A stretch of DNA of 64,000 nt from Dyella caseinilytica (GTDB lineage: Bacteria; Pseudomonadota; Gammaproteobacteria; Xanthomonadales; Rhodanobacteraceae), in assembly GCF_016865235.1 (NCBI RefSeq), contig NZ_CP064030.1:1426001-1490000 (forward strand), read 5' to 3'. A model generated the notes under the pieces. The model worked only from the letters and a program-made list of their open reading frames with translations, did not search any database and was not told the DNA's origin. Shown one piece after another: positions 7,947 through 15,067 of the stretch; position 1 is the stretch's first letter, and each line of letters starts with the position of its first letter. The translations under genes and the position numbers were made by a program.

Positions 7947-8500
7947 AGTGTGGCGCTCCAGCGCTCAAGCGCGCGAATCCCGACGGCGATATCGAGGCGT
8001 GCTGTGTCACGCGTATAGATACGGGGGCAAAAACCTTGCGCATCGGTTAGCCCTTTATAGACGCTACCGCTTGCGGTCCGAATGTGATATGGCGTACCAG
8101 ATAGCGGTTGCCCGTTAGCGTCGATTACTCTTATGCGTTCGTCATAGTCGCCGATTGGCTTGACCGGCAACGGCGCACCGTACGCGTCATAGCCCATCAC
8201 AGCTAGTTCGCCGGTATCGAAGCTATGCGAAGAATGATCCTGTGATGCGCGTAGTACGGGCGGCGGATGGCATTTGCAAATGCAGACATCGCCGTCTAGT
8301 GCCTGTTGTTTGCCATGCATCGTGGCGTTACGGTGTGGCCCCTTTGACCCAATATGGCCTACGGTCTTACACCCATTGCACCAGACCTCGGCCCCGATAT
8401 AGGTAATCGGCACTCCGTGATCGGAGCAATTTTCTACGCCTTGTGTGACGATGCCACCATTGCTCGATTTATCGCCTTTCCTGAGTATGTACCGTTTCAC
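7943..8500 (-). CDS. PAAR-domain protein with the same C-terminal extension
   Basis: 185 residues. Residues 1-80 are a PAAR domain: RKGDKSSNGGIVTQG, ITYIGAEVWCNGCKTVGHI and GKQQALDGDVCICKCHPPP, including the Cys and His positions that usually bind zinc at the tip. Residues 120-185 (IRVIDANGQPLSG, YKGLTDAQGFCPRIYT) match the C-terminal domain of the next gene, so the two are diverged paralogues. The start is a GTG at 8500 overlapping the stop of the upstream gene by 4 bp. It is part of the five-gene effector operon. Confidence 0.82.
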   Translation of the reverse strand: MKRYILRKGDKSSNGGIVTQGVENCSDHGVPITYIGAEVWCNGCKTVGHIGSKGPHRNATMHGKQQALDGDVCICKCHPPPVLRASQDHSSHSFDTGELAVMGYDAYGAPLPVKPIGDYDERIRVIDANGQPLSGTPYHIRTASGSVYKGLTDAQGFCPRIYTRDTARLDIAVGIRALERWSATL

Positions 8501-9156
8501 TTTTCTTTCCGAATAATCGTGAAGCGGCTTGATGCCTCGCCCTTGCGCTCCGGGCTATCGGTGATGGTGTCGCCGTTATCCAGCTCGCTTCCGACAAAGG
8601 CGAGTGGTACAAAGTCCGCTGAATCTTGCAAGCTCAAGGCGGTGATAATCCGAGCGGTTGTGCCGTCCGCGTATTGCACGATATCGCCCAAAGTGGCGAC
8701 CTTGCCCGCGCGGCCGTCAATCTGCCAATCCCGGCTCGGCTCGAGCAGGACGCCGCCGCGCGCGGTGGTTGCGCCGAATATAGCGAAGCGATAGTTTGGT
8801 TTTGTCGCGGGCGGCACATAGTGCGGCTCGAAGAAACCTTCCGGGTTTTCGCCTTCGGCTACGAAAAGGCCGGATTTCCCATTGTCCCAAGGGGTGAATA
8901 CGATCCGGTCGCCGTTGCTAAGGCGACTGCCGACAAGGGCAAAACATTTGTTGCGCTCATGCGCGCGCGTTCCCGAACCGTCAATAATCGCTGCTTCGCT
9001 TGCGTCGTTGTAAGTCACGACATCGCCGACAAGGGCGGCACGAAAACCTAAAATCGATAGCTTGGACGATGTGCGCGTCACGTATCCGCCGCGCTCCGTG
9101 CGCGCACCAATCGTTGCGAAAGCGTACATCGTGCCCTTACATTCTTGATTCGACAT
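8497..9156 (-). CDS. Tandem PAAR-repeat protein
   Basis: 219 residues built from two similar halves: residues about 10-85 (FATIGARTERGGYVTRTS, LVGDVVTYNDASEAAIIDGSG) and about 115-190 (FAIFGATTARGGVLLEPS, TLGDIVQYADGTTARI), each followed by a segment ending in VGS and NGD (GSRLSNGDRI, GSELDNGDTI). This is the double PAAR-like arrangement found with orphan VgrG modules. The start is ATG 9156 with AAGGA eight bases upstream; the frame extends further but without a ribosome site. It is the first gene of the minus-strand effector operon and overlaps the next by 4 bp. Confidence 0.75.
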   Translation of the reverse strand: MSNQECKGTMYAFATIGARTERGGYVTRTSSKLSILGFRAALVGDVVTYNDASEAAIIDGSGTRAHERNKCFALVGSRLSNGDRIVFTPWDNGKSGLFVAEGENPEGFFEPHYVPPATKPNYRFAIFGATTARGGVLLEPSRDWQIDGRAGKVATLGDIVQYADGTTARIITALSLQDSADFVPLAFVGSELDNGDTITDSPERKGEASSRFTIIRKEK

Positions 9157-9289
9157 TTGCAGTGTCCTTGACAGAAAATGCGCCCTTAGCGCGGAGTAGA
9201 CGATTACAGCGAGAGGTCCAACAAAGTGCACCCTAAATCTTTCGGCCGTTTTTAAAATGTTTAAAAAAGACAATCAGATAAGTTTGAAA

Positions 9290-9765
9290 AATAGTCATAG
9301 ATGAATGGGGTTGCGCGTGGGTAGTAGTGTCCTTGCGGACGATGTTGGTATCGGCCTGGATACGTCCCCATGCTTTGTCGGGGTCGCAGTCGGCCGAATG
9401 GAACGATTGCGGTACGGTGTGCACATGGGGTTGCAGCGACAGGATGGCCTCCATGCAGCGCGGGTGGTCTTGAGCAGGCTGAGTTTCGTGACACAGCCGT
9501 GCCAGACACGCGTGTCGCCCTCCAGCGGCGTCATGGTGAAGGAGGCATTCTTCCCGAGGTAGTCCGCACACGGCAGCTCGTCGGGATGAGTGAGATCAAG
9601 GGTGATCGTGTACGGCTCGCCCAGTTGTTCGCTGGCTTCGAACGACACCACCGATAGCGCGTGGGCGCTGGCGGTGCCCGGTACGTCCACGAAGTACTTT
9701 TGCAGGCCGGCGATGCGTTGCGGCGAAGCGCTGAGCCGTGAGGCCCTTGAGCCGATACCTGCCAT
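9290..9765 (-). pseudogene. Broken vgrG (type VI spike protein), internal deletion and frameshift
   Basis: From ATG 9765 (GGGAG seven bases upstream) the frame encodes a typical VgrG N-terminus: QKYFVDVPGTASAHALSV, SFEASEQLGEPYTITLDLTHPDEL, then TPLEGDTRVWHGCVTKLSLLKTT at about residue 105. Immediately after this the homology jumps to another frame that reads TVPQSF, DPDKAWGRIQADTNIVRKDTTT, which in intact VgrGs lies some 150 residues further on. So an internal stretch is missing and the reading frame is broken; the rest of the protein, including the beta-helix spike, is absent. It precedes the PAAR operon by about 130 bp, consistent with an ancestral vgrG-PAAR-effector module. Confidence 0.75.
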
Positions 9766-9905
9766 GCGCATACTCCCTCTCGTATGTGGTGTAAGAGGGC
9801 ACTACCTCATATCAAGCACAAGAGGGTCCATCGGAAAAGTCTGATTGGCTTGTGGGAGTGATGCGCGCGTGCTGTCCGTGTTGCGGTTTTCACCTGACAA
9901 CAGAG

Positions 9906-10018
9906 TCAGTGCAACTGATAGCTGAAAGAAAAATCGACACGCGGCTCTCGATGCGGCGCACCGATCGGCACGTCGCCAACCGGTTCGGCCACCGTCAAAT
10001 CGAATGAGTAGTAATGCT
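9906..10018. repeat. Right copy of the 113-bp direct repeat (inside the intact TpsB gene)
   Basis: It is identical to 5653-5765 except for two bases. Here it is the native 3' end of the transporter gene, starting exactly at the stop codon. The pair encloses 4,140 bp containing the vgrG remnant, three PAAR genes and the effector/immunity candidates. Confidence 0.9.
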
Positions 10019-11606
10019 TGTCCGTCCAGCGCACGCCCACACCTGCCGTGCCAAGTTCGGCTACGGTGGGCGCTGCTCCCACATTGAGGTAGACGCGGGC
10101 AAATTGCCCGATCACATACGGCGTTACCTGCTTGATCCAGCGATCGGAAAAATCGTAGTGCTGGTTGATTTCCATTGATGCGCCCCAGCCGCTGTCACCC
10201 GACGTTTCGCCGGGGTCATAGGCAAGGCCATAGCGTGGGCCGCCGAAGCTGATCTGTTCGGTTGTCGGCAGGGTGTTGTTGCTGTATTGGCCGGTGATAT
10301 TGAACACCGTGCCGAATCGGTGCGGCCACATGTTGCTCTGGATAAACGTGAGGTCGTAGCGCGTGAACTGCGGATCGGCCGGCGCCACTTCGACGATATT
10401 GCCGACCTTGGTGATCGTGCTTGCGTTTGCGCCGAGTCCATCCAGTCCATGCGCGATTTCAACGTTGATCTTCTGCACGCTCGTATCGCTGGCTTTCACG
10501 TAATCCATCTTGGTATCGAGCACGCGCAGGCCGTATTGCTGGATCAGTTTTGCGCCATTGATCGTATTGGTATAGATCTCTTCCATCGTTGTCGCATACG
10601 CGCCGCCGGTGGCAGTGAGGCTGCTATGGTTACTCAGCAGCAGCGGATAGCTGAAGGAAAACGCATACTGATCCTGGTGCAGATTCTGTTGCAGGTAGGC
10701 GGGTAACTGATCGTCCGTATTGGGGTTGCCCTGGTAGTGCGAGCCGCTGACATGCAGCATCAGGCCATCGGACCACAGCGGCTGCAGATAGGTCAGCGCA
10801 TACAGGCGCTGGTCGCCGGGACCGGAAGGCAGCAGGGTGGAGAAGCCGATCTGTTCGGCCTGTGACAGCAGGCCATTTTCCGTCACGCTGGTAAGGCCCT
10901 GCACGCCTGGATGGTTGAAATCGATGCCGGTGGAGGCATTGAAGCGCGTACGCTTCACCGTCAACACCAGCCTGGTTGCGCCATCGGTGGTGGTGGGTGC
11001 AGGTACGTTTGCATCGATGTGCAGGCCAGGCAGCATGCCTAGTACTTGCAGATAGCGTTCGAAGGTTTTCTGGCGCAGCGGACGATCCTTGATGATGTGC
11101 TGGGCGATGGCGCGGACCTTCGGCTCCATGTTGCCCGCGTCGCCTTTGATATCCAGCTCGGCGACATAACCTTCCACCACGGTGATGTGCACCGTGCCGT
11201 TGGCAAACGTCTGGCTCGGCACGAAACCGAATGACAGTGCGTACCCGTGAGCCTTGTAGACCGCGCTGATCTTGTTGGCAGCAACCAACAGATCGGCGAC
11301 ACGTACTTGCTTGCCACTCATAGGGCTGAACAATGCAGCGATGTCTTTGAATGGCACGGCGTGAACACCCACCACATCGAAACGTCTCGGTGTGAGCGGC
11401 GTGGCGAGTAGGGCTGCGAGCTGCGGATTGGGTGCCTGTTGTTGCACCTCTGTGCTGACGCGGGGCGTGACCGGTGTTTCCACGCGCGGCAACGTTTGCA
11501 GCGGATTGGCCGAGGTCGGTGGGGCGGTAGGCGGGCGAACTTGCGCTTCCGTCTGCATCGCAGCCGCGATGGAGATGCCAAGAATCGGGCCGATCCATGC
11601 CTTCAT
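9906..11606 (-). CDS. TpsB outer-membrane transporter of the ShlB/FhaC/HecB family
   Basis: 566 residues with a signal peptide, a Pro/Thr-rich linker (residues about 22-60), a POTRA-type region (RFDVVGVHAVPFKDIAALFSP and FVPSQTFANGTVHITVVEGYV), and a C-terminal 16-strand barrel ending in aromatic-rich FSFSYQLH. Such proteins export a partner (TpsA) across the outer membrane. Aligning QISFGGPRYGLAYDPGE with the usual loop-6 motif puts Leu461 where the conserved Arg of VRGY/VRAY normally sits. I chose ATG 11606 because it begins the signal peptide. No TpsA with a TPS domain is near; the gene upstream (11740-13245, same strand) encodes a collagen-like lipoprotein that may be its substrate. Confidence 0.85.
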   Translation of the reverse strand: MKAWIGPILGISIAAAMQTEAQVRPPTAPPTSANPLQTLPRVETPVTPRVSTEVQQQAPNPQLAALLATPLTPRRFDVVGVHAVPFKDIAALFSPMSGKQVRVADLLVAANKISAVYKAHGYALSFGFVPSQTFANGTVHITVVEGYVAELDIKGDAGNMEPKVRAIAQHIIKDRPLRQKTFERYLQVLGMLPGLHIDANVPAPTTTDGATRLVLTVKRTRFNASTGIDFNHPGVQGLTSVTENGLLSQAEQIGFSTLLPSGPGDQRLYALTYLQPLWSDGLMLHVSGSHYQGNPNTDDQLPAYLQQNLHQDQYAFSFSYPLLLSNHSSLTATGGAYATTMEEIYTNTINGAKLIQQYGLRVLDTKMDYVKASDTSVQKINVEIAHGLDGLGANASTITKVGNIVEVAPADPQFTRYDLTFIQSNMWPHRFGTVFNITGQYSNNTLPTTEQISFGGPRYGLAYDPGETSGDSGWGASMEINQHYDFSDRWIKQVTPYVIGQFARVYLNVGAAPTVAELGTAGVGVRWTDKHYYSFDLTVAEPVGDVPIGAPHREPRVDFSFSYQLH

Positions 11607-11674
11607 GCGCTGCCCCCTGTTTTTGCCGCTTATCGCTAAAGCGCGCATCTTGAATCTGCGCACCGTTGATAAGG

Positions 11675-11700
11675 TGGAGGCAGCCGTAAGGCTGCCTCCA
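11675..11700. other. Intercistronic hairpin between the lipoprotein and TpsB genes
   Basis: A perfect 11-bp stem (TGGAGGCAGCC/GGCTGCCTCCA) with a 4-nt loop lies 40 bp past the lipoprotein stop and about 70 bp before the TpsB start. No T tract follows on the minus strand, so it is more likely an mRNA stabiliser or weak attenuator than a full terminator. Confidence 0.65.
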
Positions 11701-11739
11701 CTTCAACGTGTGATGCTTTTTGTTCGGTCTAGCTGTTCG

Positions 11740-13245
11740 TCAATGCTTGCCAAGCAGGCCGGCGAGTCCATCGCCGCTGCCCTTGCTGCTGGATGATGAC
11801 GAAGCCGTCAGCGAACCAAGACCTCCAAGCAGGCCGCCGCTGCCGCTGGTGCCGGTCAACCCGGCCACACCGTTGACGACGTTGCTCAAGGTTTGCGTTA
11901 CTGGGTTGAGTACTCCCCCAGTGGGGTTCACTGCGGCAGTAGCGTTGGTGCCAACCGCGGCAACCGCACTGCCAGCGCCAGTAACGAGGTTGCCGACGAG
12001 GCTGGTCACCGGATTGAGCGCCGCCGCCGGGCCGCTGCCCAGACTGGCCAGTGCCTGGCCTGCGCCAATGACGGTCTGGCCGATGCCGGTCACCGCACTC
12101 GTTGTCCCAGCCAGCGTTACGCCGACCGGATTACTGATGCTGCCAGCATGGCCGAGGCCGGCCGTAACACCGTTACCGAGCGTCGCCACGGAACCGCCCA
12201 AACCGTCCACGGTGCCGCCAAGCAACGAAGTGATCGGCGCCGCAGGTGTGGATGCACCGGCGCTGCTGATCTGCGATCCCACCGACGCGACGATATTGCC
12301 CACACCGCTGGTGGTATTGCCGCCAACCTGCGATACCGCGGCGACAAGATTGCCGGCGCCAGTGCTGCCGTTGCTCCCGGTGAGTCCGGCGACCGGGTTG
12401 AGTATGCTGCTGGCCGTCTGCGTCACCGTCTTGATGAGGCCGGTGCTCAACGCGGTATCCAGCGGCCCGCTGCCGGCGGAAACATCGTTGCCGATGGTGG
12501 ACACCAAGCCGCCAACCCCTGAGGTAATCGGCTGGATCGGTGAGCCTTGGAAGTCGCCGACACTGGTGACTGTCTGGCCGAGATCGTTGACCGCCTTGCC
12601 GGTGTCATCGACGACGCCACTGAGGCTATCGACGGTGGTTCCGACCGGATCACTGCTATTGCCGAGTTGACCCAGGCCGCTGGTTACGCCATTGCCCAGC
12701 GCACTGACGGCGTTGCCGGTGTTCTCCACGACGCCAGCCAAACCTTGTGTGGTGGCGTTGTTGCCCAACGGCGTGTTGGTGAGCTGCGAGCCAACAGTGC
12801 TGACTGCGCCGCCGAGGCTGGATACGACACCGCCGGCGCCAGTGGCGACTGCGCCAACCAGGTTGGACGGACCTGCCGGGGTTGGCGTTGGTGTAGGCGT
12901 AGGAGTTGGTGTCGGGGTGGGAGTGGGTGTTGGCGTAGGAGTCGGTGTTGGCGTGGGCGTTCCGGTGGGTGTTCCCGTCGGTGTGCCAGTGCCAGTACCG
13001 CTGCCGCCATTACCGCTGCTACCCGATATGCCAGTGCCGGAGCCTGAGGGCGACCCTGATGAGCCCGAACTTGATCCTGAGCTGCCCGAGCTGCCCGAGC
13101 TGCTAGACGGACTAGCCGAGCTGCCTGCAAACGGAGAACGCACCGAACCCGAGCCGCCGCATGCCGCCAGTGAGGCGAGCGCTGTGACAATCAGGCTGGA
13201 AAGAAGGGTGCGCTTGAGAATATTGCGCGAAGATATGCTACGCAT
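11740..13245 (-). CDS. Collagen-like / low-complexity repeat lipoprotein, candidate TpsB substrate
   Basis: 501 residues. The N-terminus is a lipoprotein signal ending ALASLAACGG, so the Cys should be lipidated. Residues about 30-75 are Ser/Gly-rich, followed by a long Pro-Thr dipeptide tract, then about 360 residues built of imperfect short repeats rich in Val, Gly, Asn and Leu (such as SALGNGVTSGLGQLG, GGSVATLGNGVTAGLG, NPVTSLVGNLVTG). The design (lipid anchor, rigid stalk, repetitive rod) suggests a surface filament or adhesin. Databases often label such proteins collagen-like, but Gly-X-Y triplets are not obvious. The start is ATG 13245, with GGAG eight bases upstream; the frame is open further 5'. 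It is probably co-transcribed with the TpsB gene. Confidence 0.75.
   Translation of the reverse strand: MRSISSRNILKRTLLSSLIVTALASLAACGGSGSVRSPFAGSSASPSSSSGSSGSSGSSSGSSGSPSGSGTGISGSSGNGGSGTGTGTPTGTPTGTPTPTPTPTPTPTPTPTPTPTPTPTPTPAGPSNLVGAVATGAGGVVSSLGGAVSTVGSQLTNTPLGNNATTQGLAGVVENTGNAVSALGNGVTSGLGQLGNSSDPVGTTVDSLSGVVDDTGKAVNDLGQTVTSVGDFQGSPIQPITSGVGGLVSTIGNDVSAGSGPLDTALSTGLIKTVTQTASSILNPVAGLTGSNGSTGAGNLVAAVSQVGGNTTSGVGNIVASVGSQISSAGASTPAAPITSLLGGTVDGLGGSVATLGNGVTAGLGHAGSISNPVGVTLAGTTSAVTGIGQTVIGAGQALASLGSGPAAALNPVTSLVGNLVTGAGSAVAAVGTNATAAVNPTGGVLNPVTQTLSNVVNGVAGLTGTSGSGGLLGGLGSLTASSSSSSKGSGDGLAGLLGKH
12880..12991. repeat. Low-complexity tract encoding Pro-Thr repeats
   Basis: Degenerate GGTGTN/GGCGTN hexamers on the plus strand encode about twenty Thr-Pro dipeptides on the minus strand. 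Such tracts change length by slippage and here would alter stalk length of the lipoprotein. Confidence 0.8.
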
Positions 13246-13259
13246 GATCATCACTCCAC

Positions 13260-13274
13260 GAACGCAATGCGTTC
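13260..13274. promoter_or_regulatory. 15-bp palindrome just upstream of the lipoprotein start
   Basis: GAACGCAATGCGTTC is a perfect dyad (6+3+6), located 15 bp upstream of the chosen ATG and just before the ribosome site. It could be an operator or a short mRNA hairpin controlling the lipoprotein-TpsB operon. The rest of 13275-13521 contains no gene that I can support. Confidence 0.4.
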
Positions 13275-13521
13275 CACCTGTAGTGGATGCGTGAAAGTAG
13301 ACATCGACCCGCCCGACCGGCTCATGCATGCCGGTACTTGTTCCGCGCGGAGCTTTCCCTCCTGTTGCCTGGACGCCTACATGAGTGAGGATCGGGCAAC
13401 TTGATCGTGCGAGCATTCATGTGAATGCACCGTGGAGGAAATGTCTACAACTCAAGCACAGGTGTGATGCAGCCGTCTAAACGGAAGATTGCCATTGGCA
13501 ATGCGCGCGAATTGGCATGCT

Positions 13522-14247
13522 TTATTCCCGGAACGCCCTTAATTCCCGGGTTTTTGGATCGATTCGAAGAACCGAGCCCTGCTCGTACCAATCGCCAAGA
13601 ACGATGCGTTCAGCCGTATGGCCATCCAGGTCGACATAATGGATGGCAGGGCGGTGAGTATGGCCGTGGATGAGGTGTCTGACCCCCGCGGCACGCATGG
13701 CATCGGCCACTGCGCCAGCGTTTACATCCATGATGGTCTCGTGCGTGTTGCCGGTGTGTGCGCGGCTGTCTTCGCGCGCCTTCGCTGCAAATGCGCGGCG
13801 CGCATCCAAAGGCATGGACAGCACCTGCGCTTTCCATTCGGGCGTGCGCACATTGCGGCGTACAGTTTGGTACGCAACATCATCCGTGCATAAAACATCG
13901 CCGTGCATCAGCAGCGTTGGCGTGCCGTAGAGATCGTGCACGGTGCCATCGTCGAGCAAAGTTAAGCCTGCACGTTGGGCAAAATCTTCACCGAGCAGGA
14001 AGTCGCGATTGCCGACCATGAAATACACCGGCACTCCCGCGTCGTGTACGGCGCGAGTTGCAGTAGCGATGCGCTTGGGCAGTTCGGCGTCGTCATCGTC
14101 ACCGATCCATGCTTCGACCAGATCGCCGAGGATGTACAACGCATCGGCGCGGCGCACTTCTTCGCTGGCCAGGTATTGCTCGAACAGCGAGGTGATCTGC
14201 GGGCGGCTGTCGTCCAGATGCAGATCCGCAATGAACAGCGTGCTCAT
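13522..14247 (-). CDS. lpxH: UDP-2,3-diacylglucosamine diphosphatase
   Basis: 241 residues of a calcineurin-like metallophosphoesterase with the metal-binding blocks ADLHLDD, LGDLVEAWIGDDD, MVGNRDFLLG, LMHGDVLCTDD and LIHGHTHRP. It removes UMP from UDP-2,3-diacylglucosamine to give lipid X in lipid A synthesis, as a peripheral inner-membrane enzyme. The start ATG at 14247 overlaps the stop of the upstream cyclophilin gene by 4 bp, so the two are translationally coupled. The length matches the family. Confidence 0.95.
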   Translation of the reverse strand: MSTLFIADLHLDDSRPQITSLFEQYLASEEVRRADALYILGDLVEAWIGDDDDAELPKRIATATRAVHDAGVPVYFMVGNRDFLLGEDFAQRAGLTLLDDGTVHDLYGTPTLLMHGDVLCTDDVAYQTVRRNVRTPEWKAQVLSMPLDARRAFAAKAREDSRAHTGNTHETIMDVNAGAVADAMRAAGVRHLIHGHTHRPAIHYVDLDGHTAERIVLGDWYEQGSVLRIDPKTRELRAFRE

Positions 14248-14930
14248 GGAGACTTGGAAGTGCTGCTATCCGCACCGGCTGTGGAGCTTGCTGCGGCAGG
14301 CACCGGTTCACCGTCCACGGCCACGCTTTCAATGATGACCGGTGGATTGGGCACGTCCGCGGCAAACGGGCCTTGCCCGTGCGTGGGCAGGGCGGCGATC
14401 TTGTCGATCACATCCATGCCTTTCACGACTTTGCCAAACACGGTGTAACCCCAGGTCAGGCCGCTCTGGTTGCCGACGTAATCGAGGCGACGATCATCGA
14501 CCAGGTTGATGAAGAACTGCGATGTGCCGGAATTCGGATCCGCGCCACGTGCCACGGCAACGGTGCCGCGCAAATTGGAAAGACCGTTGTCCGCTTCGCT
14601 CTGCACGGGGGAGTGTGTGCGGCGTGGCTGCAGATCCTTGGTGTAAAGACCGCCCTGGATCAGGTAACCGGGAATCACGCGGTGGAAAACCGTGCCCGGA
14701 TAGAAACCTTCATGCACATAGCGGAGAAAATTGGCAACGCTCTTGGGCGATTTGTCTGCGAACAATTGCAGCGTGATATCGCCTTGCGACGTATGCATCA
14801 CGACTGTCGGATTGTCTGCTGCGGGCGCTGCCGTGGCGGCGACCGGTTTGGTGGTCTGCGCGATGGCGAGCGGGGTGACGAGCAGGCTGGCCAGGAGAAG
14901 AAGCGGTGCAGTCAGCAGGTGCTTGGGCAT
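14244..14930 (-). CDS. Periplasmic cyclophilin-type peptidyl-prolyl isomerase
   Basis: 228 residues: a signal peptide (KHLLTAPLLLLASLLVTPLAIAQ), a short Ala-rich linker, a cyclophilin domain (FHRVIPGYLIQGGLY, NSGTSQFFINLVDDRRLDY, YTVFGKVVKGMDVI) and a Ser/Ala-rich tail. It resembles E. coli PpiA and should assist folding in the periplasm. I chose ATG 14930, which gives a standard signal peptide; an upstream in-frame ATG at 14966 has no better ribosome site. It overlaps lpxH by 4 bp downstream. Confidence 0.88.
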   Translation of the reverse strand: MPKHLLTAPLLLLASLLVTPLAIAQTTKPVAATAAPAADNPTVVMHTSQGDITLQLFADKSPKSVANFLRYVHEGFYPGTVFHRVIPGYLIQGGLYTKDLQPRRTHSPVQSEADNGLSNLRGTVAVARGADPNSGTSQFFINLVDDRRLDYVGNQSGLTWGYTVFGKVVKGMDVIDKIAALPTHGQGPFAADVPNPPVIIESVAVDGEPVPAAASSTAGADSSTSKSP

Positions 14931-15027
14931 GTTCGAAAGGGCGGCGCGGCAGAAATATCCACCCATGATACGCGGCTGCGAGCTGCTGTGGCTTAAATCG
15001 CCAGGAATGGGGGTATCGCGAGATCGG

Positions 15028-15054
15028 CTCCCTCCCCACGAGCAGGGGAGGGAG
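15028..15054. repeat. GC-rich hairpin downstream of ppx
   Basis: CTCCCTCCCC and GGGGAGGGAG form a 10-bp stem around ACGAGCA. There is no T tract on either strand, so it is a palindromic element rather than a clear terminator. Similar CCCTCTCCC/GGGAGAGG hairpins occur at 23621 and 58577. Confidence 0.6.
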
Positions 15055-15067
15055 TTAGTGCACTGCC

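Noticed and set aside
9784..9799. Shared 15-base word TATGTGGTGTAAGAG at about 9784 and 49370
   Set aside because: A single 15-mer match in 64 kb is expected by chance a few times, and the surrounding sequences do not match.
12880..12991. Possible CRISPR-like or tandem-repeat array
   Set aside because: The repeats are 6-bp units encoding Thr-Pro in frame, with no spacer pattern; it is a protein stalk.
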